Source: Wenzhouxiangella sp. 15190 (GTDB lineage: Bacteria > Pseudomonadota > Gammaproteobacteria > Xanthomonadales > Wenzhouxiangellaceae). From it: a stretch of 64,000 nucleotides of DNA. Made by a program: the position numbers and the translations under genes. This document shows, in pieces, positions 8,055 to 18,036 of the stretch. The DNA lies in the NCBI RefSeq assembly GCF_003417465.1, contig NZ_QVMV01000028.1, positions 62,001 through 126,000 on the forward strand. The letters are read 5' to 3'. How positions within the stretch are numbered: the stretch's first letter is position 1; each line of letters opens with the position of its first letter. A model generated the notes under the pieces. That model ran no database searches, had not been told where the DNA came from, and saw nothing but the letters and a program-made list of their open reading frames with translations.

Positions 8055-8492
8055 ATGAGCCAGGACAGGAATCTCGTGGTCGCTCTCGATGGATCCGCGC
8101 CGTCATTCGAAGCACTCGATGCAGCGCGCGATCTGGCCAAGGCCATGCGACGCGAGCTCTCGGCGTTGTATGTCTTCCCGCATCATCGTGGCGTATCGGC
8201 CACCCCGTCCGGCCTGGACGAGCAGACTTCGAAACAGAATCTGGAACGGATGAAGGAAAGCGAGTCGCAACAGATTTTCGGCGAGGCCGAGTCCCGTTTG
8301 GGCAAGTCCTTTGCCCACAGGTACGTACTGGCCGGCGACCCGGCCGAGGAAATCATCGCCTTCATGGAAGACAATCCGGGCACTCACCTGGTCATGGGTC
8401 GCCGTGGGCTGTCGAAGATCAAGTCACTTCTGATGGGCAGCGTCAGCAGCAAGGTGGCTTCGCATGCTCCGGGGCTGGTTACGGTCGTCTAG
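8055..8492 (+). CDS. Universal stress protein, single UspA domain
   Basis: A 145-aa cytoplasmic stress protein. The N-terminal VVALDGS strand and the C-terminal MGRRGLSK ... LLMGSVSSK segment form the G-x2-G-x9-G-S/T nucleotide-binding pattern, so ATP binding is likely. AAGGAAA precedes the ATG by a good spacing. The FNR-like box upstream suggests induction at low oxygen, as known for ANR-controlled Usp proteins in Pseudomonas. It ends 7 bases from the stop of the convergent glucan synthase gene. Confidence 0.87.
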   Translation: MSQDRNLVVALDGSAPSFEALDAARDLAKAMRRELSALYVFPHHRGVSATPSGLDEQTSKQNLERMKESESQQIFGEAESRLGKSFAHRYVLAGDPAEEIIAFMEDNPGTHLVMGRRGLSKIKSLLMGSVSSKVASHAPGLVTVV

Positions 8493-8499
8493 TCGATCT

Positions 8500-11400
8500 T
8501 CATGGGCGGCGCACTTCCACGGTCACTTGGTGTGTGTCGCCGTTGTCCTTGAAATCGATGGCGTTGCCCTTGATCGATTTTCCATCCATCTCGATGCGCA
8601 ACGCGTACTCGTTGGCGCCGGTGACCTGCCTGTATTCGATGACGTAGGGAGAAGTACCGGCCCTGAGCGTGACGCGGCAGCGCTTCCAGGCCGGCGGCAA
8701 GCAGGGCTGGATCAGCAGCCAATCACCCTGCCGGCGGAGCCCGAAAACGGCCTCCACGGCCCCGCGCCATGCCCAGGCCGCCGCACCGGTGTACCAGCTC
8801 CAGCCGCCCCGGCCTAGATTGTCGCCCTGGCTGTAGATATCCCCGGCCAGCACGTACGGCTCCAGCCGGTAGTGCCTGGCGTCACGCTCGCTCGCGCTTC
8901 GCTTGACCGGATCGAGAATACCCAGCAGGCGTTCCACCTGGTCGGCCCACCCCAGATGGGCCGCCGCCCACAGTGCCCAGGTTGCCGCGTGGGTATACTG
9001 CGCGCCGTTCTCGCGAATGCCCGGCGGATAGCCGCGGATGTAGCCTGGATCCTGCTGGATGCGGTTGAACGGCGGCCGCAAGAGCTGGATCAGTCGGGCG
9101 TCGTCATCGACGAGCTCCTCCAGCGCAGAGGTCATGGCCATCGCGGCGCGCTCAGGCAATCTGTCGGGCCCCAGCACTGACCAAGCCTGTGCGATCAAAT
9201 CGATGCGGCACTCCTCACTGTCTTGCGAGCCAAGCGGTGTTCCGTCGTCGAACCAGGCGCGCAGGTACCAGCGACCGTCCCAGGCATGCTTCTCCACCCG
9301 TCCGAGGAGCGACTCGGCCAGCTGGTGGAATTGGGTGGCGATTTCGGTCTCTCCGCGGGACTCGCAGATTGGCGCGAATTCCCCGAGCACCCGAACCAGA
9401 AACCAGGCGAGCCAAACGCTTTCGCCGCGGCCCGTGGTGCTGACCCGATTGAATCCGTCGTTCCAGTCGCCGCTGCCGATCACGGGCAGCCCGTGAGGGC
9501 CGACGATGCTGGCGCGGTCGATGGCCCGGCAGCAATGTTCGAAAAGACTGGCCCGGCGTTCGCTCTGTCCGAACTCGGCATAGCGCTCGGCCTCGCCTGC
9601 CGCCAGCGGCGCGCCGTCAAGCCAGGCCACCGGCTCGTCCAGGATGCCGCGATCGCCGGTGGCCTCGATGTAGTGCGCCGTCACGAAGGGCAGCCACAGC
9701 AGGTCGTCGGAGCAGCGCGTTCTGACCCCCCTGAGCGGCGACTCGTGCCACCAATGCAGGACATCGCCTTCCCGGAACTGCCTCGAGGCCGCGAACAGGA
9801 TGTGCTCCCGGGTGGTTTCGGGCGCCAGCCAGGTCATCGCCATGACGTCCTGTAGCTGATCGCGAAATCCGAAACCGCCGCTGGACTGGTAGTAGCCGGT
9901 TCGGCCCCACAGCCTGGAGGTCATGGCCTGGTACGGCAACCAATGGTTGTAGAGCAGATTGAAGGTCTCGTCTGGCGTTTCCATCTCCACCCCCGACAAA
10001 AGCCGCTGCCAGTGCTGCCGGCTTCGCTTCCGGCTCCGGTCACCCTGCCCCTCAGCGATGTATTGCTCGGCCAGTGCCAGGGCGGCTTCGCGTGTCGCGC
10101 CGTGGCCGATCACGAAGTGGACGATGCGCTCTTCGCCGGGCGGCAGATCCAGATGAACCTGCAGCGCCGCGCAGGGGTCGCTGCCCGGCGCGAGTGAACC
10201 ACTCAGGCCGATTCGCCACAGGGCCGCGGGCTGATCGAGGGAACCGCCCTGCCCCAGGAATTCCCTGCGGTCGGTGGTGAAGCCGTGCACGGGAAGATCG
10301 CAGGCAACGAAGGCGTGGCCATTGCCGGCGAAGCGGTCGTAGGGGTTGTTCGCCAGCAACGCGTGGCGCTCGAGGTCCAGGTCGCAGTCCAGGTGCAGCG
10401 CGGTATCGCCGCGACGATTGCCCAGAACCCATTCGAGGTAACAGGTAGCCGTGATCCGGCGTGTCCAGTCGCAGCGATTGGTCAGCGCCAGACGGCAAAT
10501 CTTGACCGGATCGGACTTGTCGACGTCGATATCCAGTTCCTGCTCGAGACCGTTGTCATGGCGCAGAAAACGGCTGTAGCCGATCCCGTGACGAACCTGG
10601 CAGGCCCCCGAGCCCGGCCGGGGCCCCGGCGTGGGCGTCCAGACCCGTCCGGTTTCTTCGTCGCGCAGGTAGATGACCTCGCCGGAGGGATCGGTGACCG
10701 GATCGTCCGGCCAGGCGGTCAGGCGATACTCGCTGCTGTTGCCCGCCCAGGTAAAGCTGCTGCCCGATTCGGTCACAAGCGTGCCGAAACCGGGATTGGA
10801 CAGCACGTTGGACCAGGGGGCCGGCGTGTGTTGTCCCGGCTCGAGATGAATGACGTATTCGCGACCGTCGGCGCTGAAACCGCCAATGCCGTTGCCCTGA
10901 ACCAGGTCATCGGGTCGCGTCAGGGACTGGAGTACCTGGTCGACGTCGTGGGCGTCTCGGGACGACACCAGCGGCGGCAGCCGGGCCGGTTTCGGCACCA
11001 GCAGCTGGCTGTGCAGGTCGGGCCGGTCGAGATCCAGGACCACGCTGGCTGCAGCCAGCAGCGCACGGCGTTGGTCGGCGGAGAGTTCACGACCGGGGAT
11101 GACCGTGACCTGGCCGAGCAGCACCCGCTGGGTTCGCGAACGCACGGACTCGACCAGTTCCTGCAGCCGGTCCCGGCCGGTCTGCTCATAGCCGCCGGCC
11201 ATCTCGTCGATCAGAAGCAGGTCCGAACGCAACTGCCGCCCGGAAATCAGGGTATGTGCCCGAACCAGGCGCTCGATCTGTTCGAGGTCGCCGCGGTTGT
11301 TCACCAGGCCAGCAATGATGGGCCAGTCCCCCGAAACGCCGCGCGACCAGAGCAGCGACTGCACCGCCTCGTCAGGCCGCTCGCCCTTCCACCGCCACTC

Positions 11401-14400
11401 CGGCTGTGGCTCAAGCATGGCCGACATCAACCGCATGGCGAACTGCACCTCGCCGGGCGGCATCTGCAGGTGGTGCAGTTCGAGCGCGGACTGCATGCGG
11501 GCCTGTTCGAAAAGCCAGTTGATGCGGCTCGGGGAACGATAGTGGCTCATTGCACCGAGCAGTTCCTCGCGCGAACGGGCCGTGGCGGTCAGCAGACCGA
11601 TCTCGACGCGCCCGTAGGCTTCGATGGTGACTTCGACGGCCGTGGTGCTGGACGGATTGATCACCGCGCCGGCACTGCCGCTCAAACTCTCGAGCCCGTT
11701 CGACAGACCGGCCGGCCGCTGCAGGCTGCCAGCGCGCCCGATAAACCGCGCGCGGTCGGTCTCCCAGCCGAACCGGGCGGCCACGCCCGCCGGCGGGATG
11801 AGCGCATGGCCGACATAGAGCGACATTTCCTCGTCGCTGCGCGGGCGGCGGCGGAAGACCAGGGTCCGGTCGGCCGGCAGGCATTCGCTCTCGACGAACA
11901 GGCGCGCAAAGGCCGGATGCCGCTCGAAATCGCGCGCCGGCGCCATGGCCAGTTCGGCAAAGCTGGCGATGACCAGGCGGCGCGGCGTTCCCGACTCGTT
12001 GTTGATGACCAACCGGCGCGCCTCGACGTCGTGCTGGCCGGCGATGGCAACATCCAGCCGGCACAGCAGCGAATGGCGCCGGCGCCGGAACTCGACCCGG
12101 TGGGGCGCCTGCACGACCTGGGTCTCGTCGGCCTCGTCCCGCGAGGCGGGATTGGCGGCGAGGGCGAACAACCGGTCCTGCTCCGGCTCGGCAACGTAGA
12201 CCCGGGCCCCGTGCCGCCGGGTCGTGATATCGGGCTGCCAGCGATCGACGGCGATGCCCTGCCACCATCTTCCCCCGCCGCCGCAGGCGTCGACAATGGT
12301 GCTGAAGTTGCCGTTCGACAACAGGCAATAGCGAGCCGCAGCGGTGTCGAGCGGGTTGACCGTCCATTCGACCGGGCTGGCGGCAACGGCCAGGGTACGT
12401 TCGGGCTGCAGACGCATGCGAATGGCCAGCTCGGGGCTGGTCCGCGGCAGGCGCTCGTGCAGCAGCATCGACACGCCGGCAACGTGCCGGTCGGCCATGA
12501 ACCTTCGGACCATGATGTCGTCGTTGAGGTAGTTGTCGATGGCGGCCAGGATCATGCCCTGGTGATGGCTCATCCAGGCTCTCACCACCCGGGCGCGGCG
12601 TGGCTTGTCGCTGGCCCGGCGGCCATAGTCGACCGCCTCGTAGCAGCCGAACAGACCGATGGCGTGTATCTTCGAGAATTTCTTCAGGTTGCCGATCGCG
12701 GCGGCCGGGCGATAAGGCAGGGCCATGATGCTGGCGTACGGCGCCACCACCAGGCGCTCGCCCAGGTCGCGGCGAAAGCCCAGCCCGGGCACGCCGAAGC
12801 TGCGGTAAGCGTAGTGGTGCTCTTCGTTGAGCTGGTAGTAGGCCGATTCCGAAACGCCCCAGGGGATGCTGCCATGCGCCTCGGCGAAGTCCCGGTGCAG
12901 GTCGATCGCGTTGGTGCTGGCCGTCTCGAGCAGGCCGGTTGCCGACGTGGGGCTATACAGCCGCGGCATGAGGTACTCGAACAGGGTCGCGCCCCAGGAC
13001 ATCAGCAGGCGCCGTCCGCCGTAGCGCCGGAACGGTCGCCCCAGGTGCAGCCAGTGGCGCATCGGCACCTGGCCGCGCGAAATGGCCAGCAGGCTGGTCA
13101 GGCGGGCTTCGGAGGCCAGCAAGTCGTAGAAGTTCGAGTCGAGCACCGCGTTGTCGGCGTCGAAACCGATGTGGAACTGGTGCCGCTCGCTGTTGTAGAG
13201 AAAGCCGAAGTCCATCTCTTCGACCCAGCCCTCGGCCTGGCGGGCAAGGTCCGCGCAGTCCTCGGCGAGTTGCTCGTTGGCTTCCCGCGCCTGTTCCAGG
13301 CTACGCTCGATGCGCTCGGCCAGGGCCGCGGGCAGCCCTGCCCCTTCGTCGTGCGCGGCGTTCATCAGGCGCATGGCGCGCCGACTCTGGGCCCCGTGCG
13401 CAGCCGGAGACCACCCGTTCTCGAGCAAGTCGGCAAGCTTCGCCAGGGGCCGACTACCACTTTCCTCGGCACAGCGCCTCAGCATGGGCAGATCGGGCAG
13501 CCAGGGCTGCAGGGATTCAATGGCACGCCGGGCCTGGCGCACCTGCCCGATCAGCTGCGTCAGCCAGGTTCTGAGCTCGGCGATGACATCGGCACTGACA
13601 TCCAGGCGCTGGTCCTCGGCCAGTTCGATGGTGGCCTCGGCCAGTTCGTCGAGTTGATGCTCGTGCCAGATATCCAGCAGTTGGCGGCACTCGGCGGGGC
13701 CGGCCGCCAGCGCCTGGCGATATTGTGCGTGGACGCGGTCGAGCCACTTCGTCAGGGCTTGATGTCCCGGCGCCTGTTCGGCCAGCGGGCGCGCGGTGTA
13801 CTCGATCAGCTCGAGCGTGTCGGCCAGGCCGCGCGCCAGTCTGGTGAGCGCCAGCGGCTGATTCGCCATTTCCTCGAGCGAGCGCGCCAGCGTGACCAGG
13901 GCGACGGCCAGATTGCCGCTGTCGACCGTGGAGACGTAGGCCGGAGACAGTCGCTCGAGATCGTGAATCTCGTACCAGTTGTACCAGTGCCCCCGGTAGC
14001 GCTCGAGCTGCGCCATGCCTTCCATGCTGTTGCGCAGCCAGGCGGTGAGCGTGTGCGGATCGATCCAGCCGAAATCGTGGGCGGCCAGGGCCGCGTTGAG
14101 CGCCATGCCGATGTTGGTCGGCGAGGTACGCGCGGCCAGCACGACTTTCGGGTCGTCCTGGTAGTTGTCGGGCGGCAACCAGTGGGTATCGGGGCCGACG
14201 AAGTGATCGAAGAACAGCCAGGTCCGTCGGGCGACCCGGCGCAGCAGTTGCTCGGCCTCGGGGTCCGGGCGCTCGATCTCGCGCCGGCGCGGACGCTCGA
14301 CGCGCTTGACGATGGCCGGTGCGAACAGCCAGGCCAACGCCACTGGCGCAGCCACCAGCAGCAGCACGGGCTGCGACAGGCCCACTCCTGCAAGCACCGC

Positions 14401-16965
14401 CGCGCCCAGCAGCGGGCAGGGCCACAACTCCCGCCAAAGACTGCGTCGGGCCCGACCGAGGCTGCGATGGACGTGCGCGGCCGTCGTCCACTCCAGCAGG
14501 TGGCGATGGGTGATGAACACCCGCGCCAGCGTGCGGATAACCGCATCGCCGATCATCAGGCTCTGGTACGGCAGCAGCACCAGGCTCAGCAGCCAGTGCT
14601 GGGCCTGCAATCGCAGACCGTGAAGCGTCGCCCGTAGTCTCAGGGCGGTCGCACGCGGTGCCACCAGCAGGTGACTGGCCGAGCCCAGCAGTTCGCTCAG
14701 CAACCCGGCGGCCGGCAGCAATAGAAAGAGCAACGACCACAGCAGGTCGCTGCCGGGCAGGATGCCGCTGAAGGCGATCAGGATGAGCAGCAGCGTGACC
14801 GGCGGCTGCAGGCTGCGGCGCAGGTTGTCGACGATCATCCAGCGGTGGACGAGCGACAGACGGTTGCGGTAGTGCTCACCGTCGGTGCCTCGCACGCGGC
14901 GCCCCAGCCAGGGCAGCAGCTGCCAGTCACCGCGGACCCAGCGGTGCTGGCGGCGCGTCCAGGCGATGACGCTGGGCGGAAATTGCTCCATCAGCACGAT
15001 GTCGGTGGCCAGGCCGGCGCGCGCGAAGATGCCTTCGAGCAGGTCGTGGCTGAGCAGGCTGTTGTCGGGAATGCACCCTTCCAGGGTGGTCTCGATGGCA
15101 CGCCAGTCGTAGATGCCCTTGCCGGCGAAGATCCCCTCGCCGAAAAGGTCCTGGTACACGTCCGAGCTGGCGTGTGTGTAGAGATCGACGGTCGTATCGC
15201 CGGAGAAGGCCCGCGTGAAGGCGTTGTTTCTCGTGGTGTCCGGATCGATCTCGACACGCGGCTGGATGATGCCGTAGCCGGCCTTGAGCGAGCGGCCATC
15301 GGCGCTGTATACCGCACGGCTGAGCGGATGAGCCAGCGTGCCCACCAGCTGCCTCGCCACCCCCGGGGGCAAGCGGGTATCGGCATCGAGCGTAATCACG
15401 TAGCGAACGCCGCCGAGGCGCCCGCGCTCGCCGAAGCTGTCGGTGAAACCCGAGTCCTGGTGTCCGGCAAGCAGCCGGTTGAAGGCCATCAGCTTGCCAC
15501 GCTTGCGTTCACGCCCCATCCAGCAGCCTTCGCGCTCGTTGAATTCGCGCTGGCGGCACAGGAAGAGGAAATCGGCCTCGGGATATTGACGCCTCAGGCG
15601 CTCGATCTGCTGGCGTCCCCGCCGCAGGATGGACCGGTCGGAGCCGAGTGTCGGCTCATCGGCATCGTGCAGGTCACCCAGCACGACCCAGACCAGCTGC
15701 GGATCGTCGTTGGCCAGGAAGTTGATTTCCAGGCGCTCGAAGGCGTGATCGACATCATCGGGGCCGGAGAAGATCACCGGCACGGCCACCGTGCTGCGAT
15801 ACGGCGGCGGAATGCCTGATTCGAAATCCAGACGCGCCAGGGTGCGCGGCGGAATCAGGCGGGTCAGCAGGCCGTTGGCCAGGGTGACGGCCAGGCCCAG
15901 GGCGGGAACCAGCAGAAGCGCCAGGAGCACGGCTGACAGCGCCGCGGAAGCCTGGTGGTGAGCGAGATAGGCGGCCGGCAGTGCCACGGTGACGCCGGCC
16001 AGCGCGAAAACCAGCAGGAAGTAGACCAGACCCGGCCGGTGCAAGGCGAAATCAAGCAGGCGCTTGCCCGGGCGCGGGTGATAGCCGATCTCGCGCTCGG
16101 TCTGCGGCCGTCCGCCGCCGACCAGCCAGTAGCCGACGTGAGCGTGGCGCGAATCGACCGGCGAAGCCCGCGCCAGCGAGACGCAACGCCGGGCGATATC
16201 CGTTTCGGCATGGCTGCTGCCGCGGGCCAGTTCCTCGACCACTCGTCGATAGCGATCCCGGGACTCGAAGTCCATTTCGGCGTAGGCACCGGCGGGGTCG
16301 TCGCGCAGCAGGCGCTCGACGGCGCTCAAGCGCTCGAAGCTCTCTCGCCACTCCTGTCCGGAAAGCGTTCGCAGGCTGATCACGCCGCCGGCGATGCGCT
16401 CGACCAGCCGGCCCTCCTCTTCGTGCCCGGCCCGCACCTGCTCGACCAGGGCCTCACCGCCGTCAACCAGATGTATGGTCTCGGCCAGGATCACGAAAGC
16501 CGGCAGGGCCCAGAGTTCACCGATGCTCAGGGGGCGTTCTGACTGGTAAATCCCGATGGCGCGCTCCATCCAGTCCGGATCGAGCGGCTGGCCGCCCTGC
16601 TCCACCAGGATGGCGGCCAGGGCCTGGACCGCGGGCTCGTGCCGCACGCCCTGGATATCGACTCCGGGCAGGCTGCGCACGTAGGCCTTCGGCAAGTCGC
16701 GACGGACGCCGGCAAGCGCCTCCTCGATCACGTGCTGATTGTCGAGTAGCCATTCCTCGCCGCGCGAGGCGTAACGGCGACCGGACAGGAGTGCGTCGAG
16801 ATCCTCGTACAGCCGGGTCAGCCGCTTGCGCTGTCGATCCAGCTCCCGCCGGAAGCGCCGGCCGTCCGAGCTTCGCTCGCGCGGGCTGCGCGCCAGGGCA
16901 TGAAGGGCGCGTTCCAGCGACTGATGGTCGGGCTCCGGGCTGCCGGTCGGCTGGTCGCTCGACAC
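8500..16965 (-). CDS. Cyclic beta-1,2-glucan synthase (GT84-glycoamylase-GH94)
   Basis: A 2821-aa membrane enzyme of NdvB/Cgs type that makes cyclic beta-1,2-glucans from UDP-glucose; full length for the family. In order: a cytoplasmic N-terminal region, membrane segments from about residue 308, a GT84 domain with ITLDADTRLPPG (about 523), SHDLLEG and QHRWVRGDW (about 673), more membrane segments at about 720-790 and 842-885, a glycoamylase-like domain around 1250-1470 (SERHQFHIGFD, LMSWGATLFEYL), carbohydrate-binding GH94 parts, and a GH94 catalytic domain with GSGDWNDGFN (about 2495). Initiation, elongation, ring closure and chain-length control are carried by one polypeptide in this family. 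The start is a GTG 10 bases after the tandem usp stop, so the two genes form an operon. No ndvA-like exporter is in the window. Confidence 0.9.
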   Translation of the reverse strand: MSSDQPTGSPEPDHQSLERALHALARSPRERSSDGRRFRRELDRQRKRLTRLYEDLDALLSGRRYASRGEEWLLDNQHVIEEALAGVRRDLPKAYVRSLPGVDIQGVRHEPAVQALAAILVEQGGQPLDPDWMERAIGIYQSERPLSIGELWALPAFVILAETIHLVDGGEALVEQVRAGHEEEGRLVERIAGGVISLRTLSGQEWRESFERLSAVERLLRDDPAGAYAEMDFESRDRYRRVVEELARGSSHAETDIARRCVSLARASPVDSRHAHVGYWLVGGGRPQTEREIGYHPRPGKRLLDFALHRPGLVYFLLVFALAGVTVALPAAYLAHHQASAALSAVLLALLLVPALGLAVTLANGLLTRLIPPRTLARLDFESGIPPPYRSTVAVPVIFSGPDDVDHAFERLEINFLANDDPQLVWVVLGDLHDADEPTLGSDRSILRRGRQQIERLRRQYPEADFLFLCRQREFNEREGCWMGRERKRGKLMAFNRLLAGHQDSGFTDSFGERGRLGGVRYVITLDADTRLPPGVARQLVGTLAHPLSRAVYSADGRSLKAGYGIIQPRVEIDPDTTRNNAFTRAFSGDTTVDLYTHASSDVYQDLFGEGIFAGKGIYDWRAIETTLEGCIPDNSLLSHDLLEGIFARAGLATDIVLMEQFPPSVIAWTRRQHRWVRGDWQLLPWLGRRVRGTDGEHYRNRLSLVHRWMIVDNLRRSLQPPVTLLLILIAFSGILPGSDLLWSLLFLLLPAAGLLSELLGSASHLLVAPRATALRLRATLHGLRLQAQHWLLSLVLLPYQSLMIGDAVIRTLARVFITHRHLLEWTTAAHVHRSLGRARRSLWRELWPCPLLGAAVLAGVGLSQPVLLLVAAPVALAWLFAPAIVKRVERPRRREIERPDPEAEQLLRRVARRTWLFFDHFVGPDTHWLPPDNYQDDPKVVLAARTSPTNIGMALNAALAAHDFGWIDPHTLTAWLRNSMEGMAQLERYRGHWYNWYEIHDLERLSPAYVSTVDSGNLAVALVTLARSLEEMANQPLALTRLARGLADTLELIEYTARPLAEQAPGHQALTKWLDRVHAQYRQALAAGPAECRQLLDIWHEHQLDELAEATIELAEDQRLDVSADVIAELRTWLTQLIGQVRQARRAIESLQPWLPDLPMLRRCAEESGSRPLAKLADLLENGWSPAAHGAQSRRAMRLMNAAHDEGAGLPAALAERIERSLEQAREANEQLAEDCADLARQAEGWVEEMDFGFLYNSERHQFHIGFDADNAVLDSNFYDLLASEARLTSLLAISRGQVPMRHWLHLGRPFRRYGGRRLLMSWGATLFEYLMPRLYSPTSATGLLETASTNAIDLHRDFAEAHGSIPWGVSESAYYQLNEEHHYAYRSFGVPGLGFRRDLGERLVVAPYASIMALPYRPAAAIGNLKKFSKIHAIGLFGCYEAVDYGRRASDKPRRARVVRAWMSHHQGMILAAIDNYLNDDIMVRRFMADRHVAGVSMLLHERLPRTSPELAIRMRLQPERTLAVAASPVEWTVNPLDTAAARYCLLSNGNFSTIVDACGGGGRWWQGIAVDRWQPDITTRRHGARVYVAEPEQDRLFALAANPASRDEADETQVVQAPHRVEFRRRRHSLLCRLDVAIAGQHDVEARRLVINNESGTPRRLVIASFAELAMAPARDFERHPAFARLFVESECLPADRTLVFRRRPRSDEEMSLYVGHALIPPAGVAARFGWETDRARFIGRAGSLQRPAGLSNGLESLSGSAGAVINPSSTTAVEVTIEAYGRVEIGLLTATARSREELLGAMSHYRSPSRINWLFEQARMQSALELHHLQMPPGEVQFAMRLMSAMLEPQPEWRWKGERPDEAVQSLLWSRGVSGDWPIIAGLVNNRGDLEQIERLVRAHTLISGRQLRSDLLLIDEMAGGYEQTGRDRLQELVESVRSRTQRVLLGQVTVIPGRELSADQRRALLAAASVVLDLDRPDLHSQLLVPKPARLPPLVSSRDAHDVDQVLQSLTRPDDLVQGNGIGGFSADGREYVIHLEPGQHTPAPWSNVLSNPGFGTLVTESGSSFTWAGNSSEYRLTAWPDDPVTDPSGEVIYLRDEETGRVWTPTPGPRPGSGACQVRHGIGYSRFLRHDNGLEQELDIDVDKSDPVKICRLALTNRCDWTRRITATCYLEWVLGNRRGDTALHLDCDLDLERHALLANNPYDRFAGNGHAFVACDLPVHGFTTDRREFLGQGGSLDQPAALWRIGLSGSLAPGSDPCAALQVHLDLPPGEERIVHFVIGHGATREAALALAEQYIAEGQGDRSRKRSRQHWQRLLSGVEMETPDETFNLLYNHWLPYQAMTSRLWGRTGYYQSSGGFGFRDQLQDVMAMTWLAPETTREHILFAASRQFREGDVLHWWHESPLRGVRTRCSDDLLWLPFVTAHYIEATGDRGILDEPVAWLDGAPLAAGEAERYAEFGQSERRASLFEHCCRAIDRASIVGPHGLPVIGSGDWNDGFNRVSTTGRGESVWLAWFLVRVLGEFAPICESRGETEIATQFHQLAESLLGRVEKHAWDGRWYLRAWFDDGTPLGSQDSEECRIDLIAQAWSVLGPDRLPERAAMAMTSALEELVDDDARLIQLLRPPFNRIQQDPGYIRGYPPGIRENGAQYTHAATWALWAAAHLGWADQVERLLGILDPVKRSASERDARHYRLEPYVLAGDIYSQGDNLGRGGWSWYTGAAAWAWRGAVEAVFGLRRQGDWLLIQPCLPPAWKRCRVTLRAGTSPYVIEYRQVTGANEYALRIEMDGKSIKGNAIDFKDNGDTHQVTVEVRRP

Positions 16966-16975
16966 GTCCGGCCGC

Positions 16976-17911
16976 TCAGTGGCTGCCCTGCAGCAGTTCC
17001 TGCCCTACCCGCATGCCGTCCTGAAGCGCAAGCACCGGGGTGGTGATGCGCGTCAGCAACACCTGGCGAACGGCCTCGCTGCTCCAGCCGCTGCTGCCTT
17101 CACCATGGTGCACGGCCAGTACCAGCAGGTCCGGTCGTTCCCGCTGACAGACCTCGGCAATGGTTTCTACAGGCCGCGCGGAGGCCTCGAGGCGGGTCCG
17201 GATTTCGTGGTGCGATCCCAGGCGATCGCGCAGTTCCTCGAGATAACCGGCGGCCACGCGCCGGTTGCATTCGAGCAGTTCGGACTTGAGCGACGCTTCC
17301 CGCGCCGTCAGCGGCCGGCGGCGCGGCATGAGGGGTTCGCTGACCAGGTGCAGCAGCTCGATCGTCGCGCCACCGCCGGCGTCGAGCGCGCTGGCCACAT
17401 GCAGGGCCACCTCGGCCGGCTGCGAGCCGTCCAGCGATACCATGATGTGGCGGTAGGGCTCGCCGGGACTGGCCTCGTCGGCCTGCCCGCGAACGATCAG
17501 GTAGGGAATTCGGGTGTTGGCCAGCACCTTGTGCACGGTCCCGCCGTAGGGCAGCCCGGAAGCACCTCCGGCGCCCCAGGCCGACAGGACCACCAGGCGA
17601 ATGTCGTGATGCTCGATGAACTGGGCCACCGCTTCGGCCGGGCGGCCGTCGAGCACCTCAGTCTCCGTGGGCGCGCCGGCCAGGCGCTCGTCCCCGACCA
17701 GTTTCTGCAGGTAACGCTGCGCCTCGGCCTTGCGCAATCGCCAGTCCACACAGCCCGCGCTGTGTTCTCCCTGGGCGTCCCTCGGCTCGGACAACACTCG
17801 CAGCAGGAACACCCGACCGGAAAACGCCCGGGCCATCCGTCCTGCATGCACCAACGCCTCCTCGGCAAAGTCCGAACCGTCGAGTGGAACCAGAATTCGG
17901 GAGAAGGGCAT
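16976..17911 (-). CDS. Tandem universal stress protein (two Usp domains)
   Basis: A 311-aa protein made of two Usp domains: the first begins at MPFSRILVPLDGSD and the second at about residue 155 with RHIMVSLDGSQ. Neither half keeps a complete G-x2-G-x9-G nucleotide loop, so an ATP-independent role is possible. It is the first gene of a pair with the cyclic glucan synthase. An FNR-like box is centred about 69 bases upstream of the ATG, and a weak -10 (TAGGAT, minus strand, near 17947-17952) lies at the right distance from it. This puts glucan synthesis under probable oxygen control. Confidence 0.85.
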   Translation of the reverse strand: MPFSRILVPLDGSDFAEEALVHAGRMARAFSGRVFLLRVLSEPRDAQGEHSAGCVDWRLRKAEAQRYLQKLVGDERLAGAPTETEVLDGRPAEAVAQFIEHHDIRLVVLSAWGAGGASGLPYGGTVHKVLANTRIPYLIVRGQADEASPGEPYRHIMVSLDGSQPAEVALHVASALDAGGGATIELLHLVSEPLMPRRRPLTAREASLKSELLECNRRVAAGYLEELRDRLGSHHEIRTRLEASARPVETIAEVCQRERPDLLVLAVHHGEGSSGWSSEAVRQVLLTRITTPVLALQDGMRVGQELLQGSH

Positions 17912-17973
17912 GACCTAACCACAGCTACCTCAAAGCATGAATTCTCATCCTACTACCGAATGATTCACATGCG

Positions 17974-17987
17974 TTGATACAGGTCAA
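17974..17987. promoter_or_regulatory. FNR/ANR-type box upstream of usp-glucan synthase operon
   Basis: TTGATACAGGTCAA, nine of ten matches to TTGATnnnnATCAA, centred about 69 bases upstream of the tandem usp gene. Its core is the same as at 5238 and 7981. Confidence 0.65.
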
Positions 17988-18011
17988 CGGCGTGGATAAC
18001 CACCACGCCGT
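17987..18011 (-). terminator. Hairpin after nrdJb
   Basis: A perfect 9-bp stem (acggcgtgg / ccacgccgt) with a 7-base loop lies 25 bases past the nrdJb stop. No T-run follows on the minus strand, so it may be a weak terminator or an mRNA end-stabiliser. It touches the FNR-like box of the next operon. Confidence 0.45.
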
Positions 18012-18036
18012 TCTGATCAGGCTGGATCAGGGAACA

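Noticed and set aside
10285-14637. 1450-codon open frame on the plus strand
   Set aside because: It lies completely antisense to the cyclic glucan synthase and is the by-product of codon bias in GC-rich DNA; no domain or ribosome site is seen.
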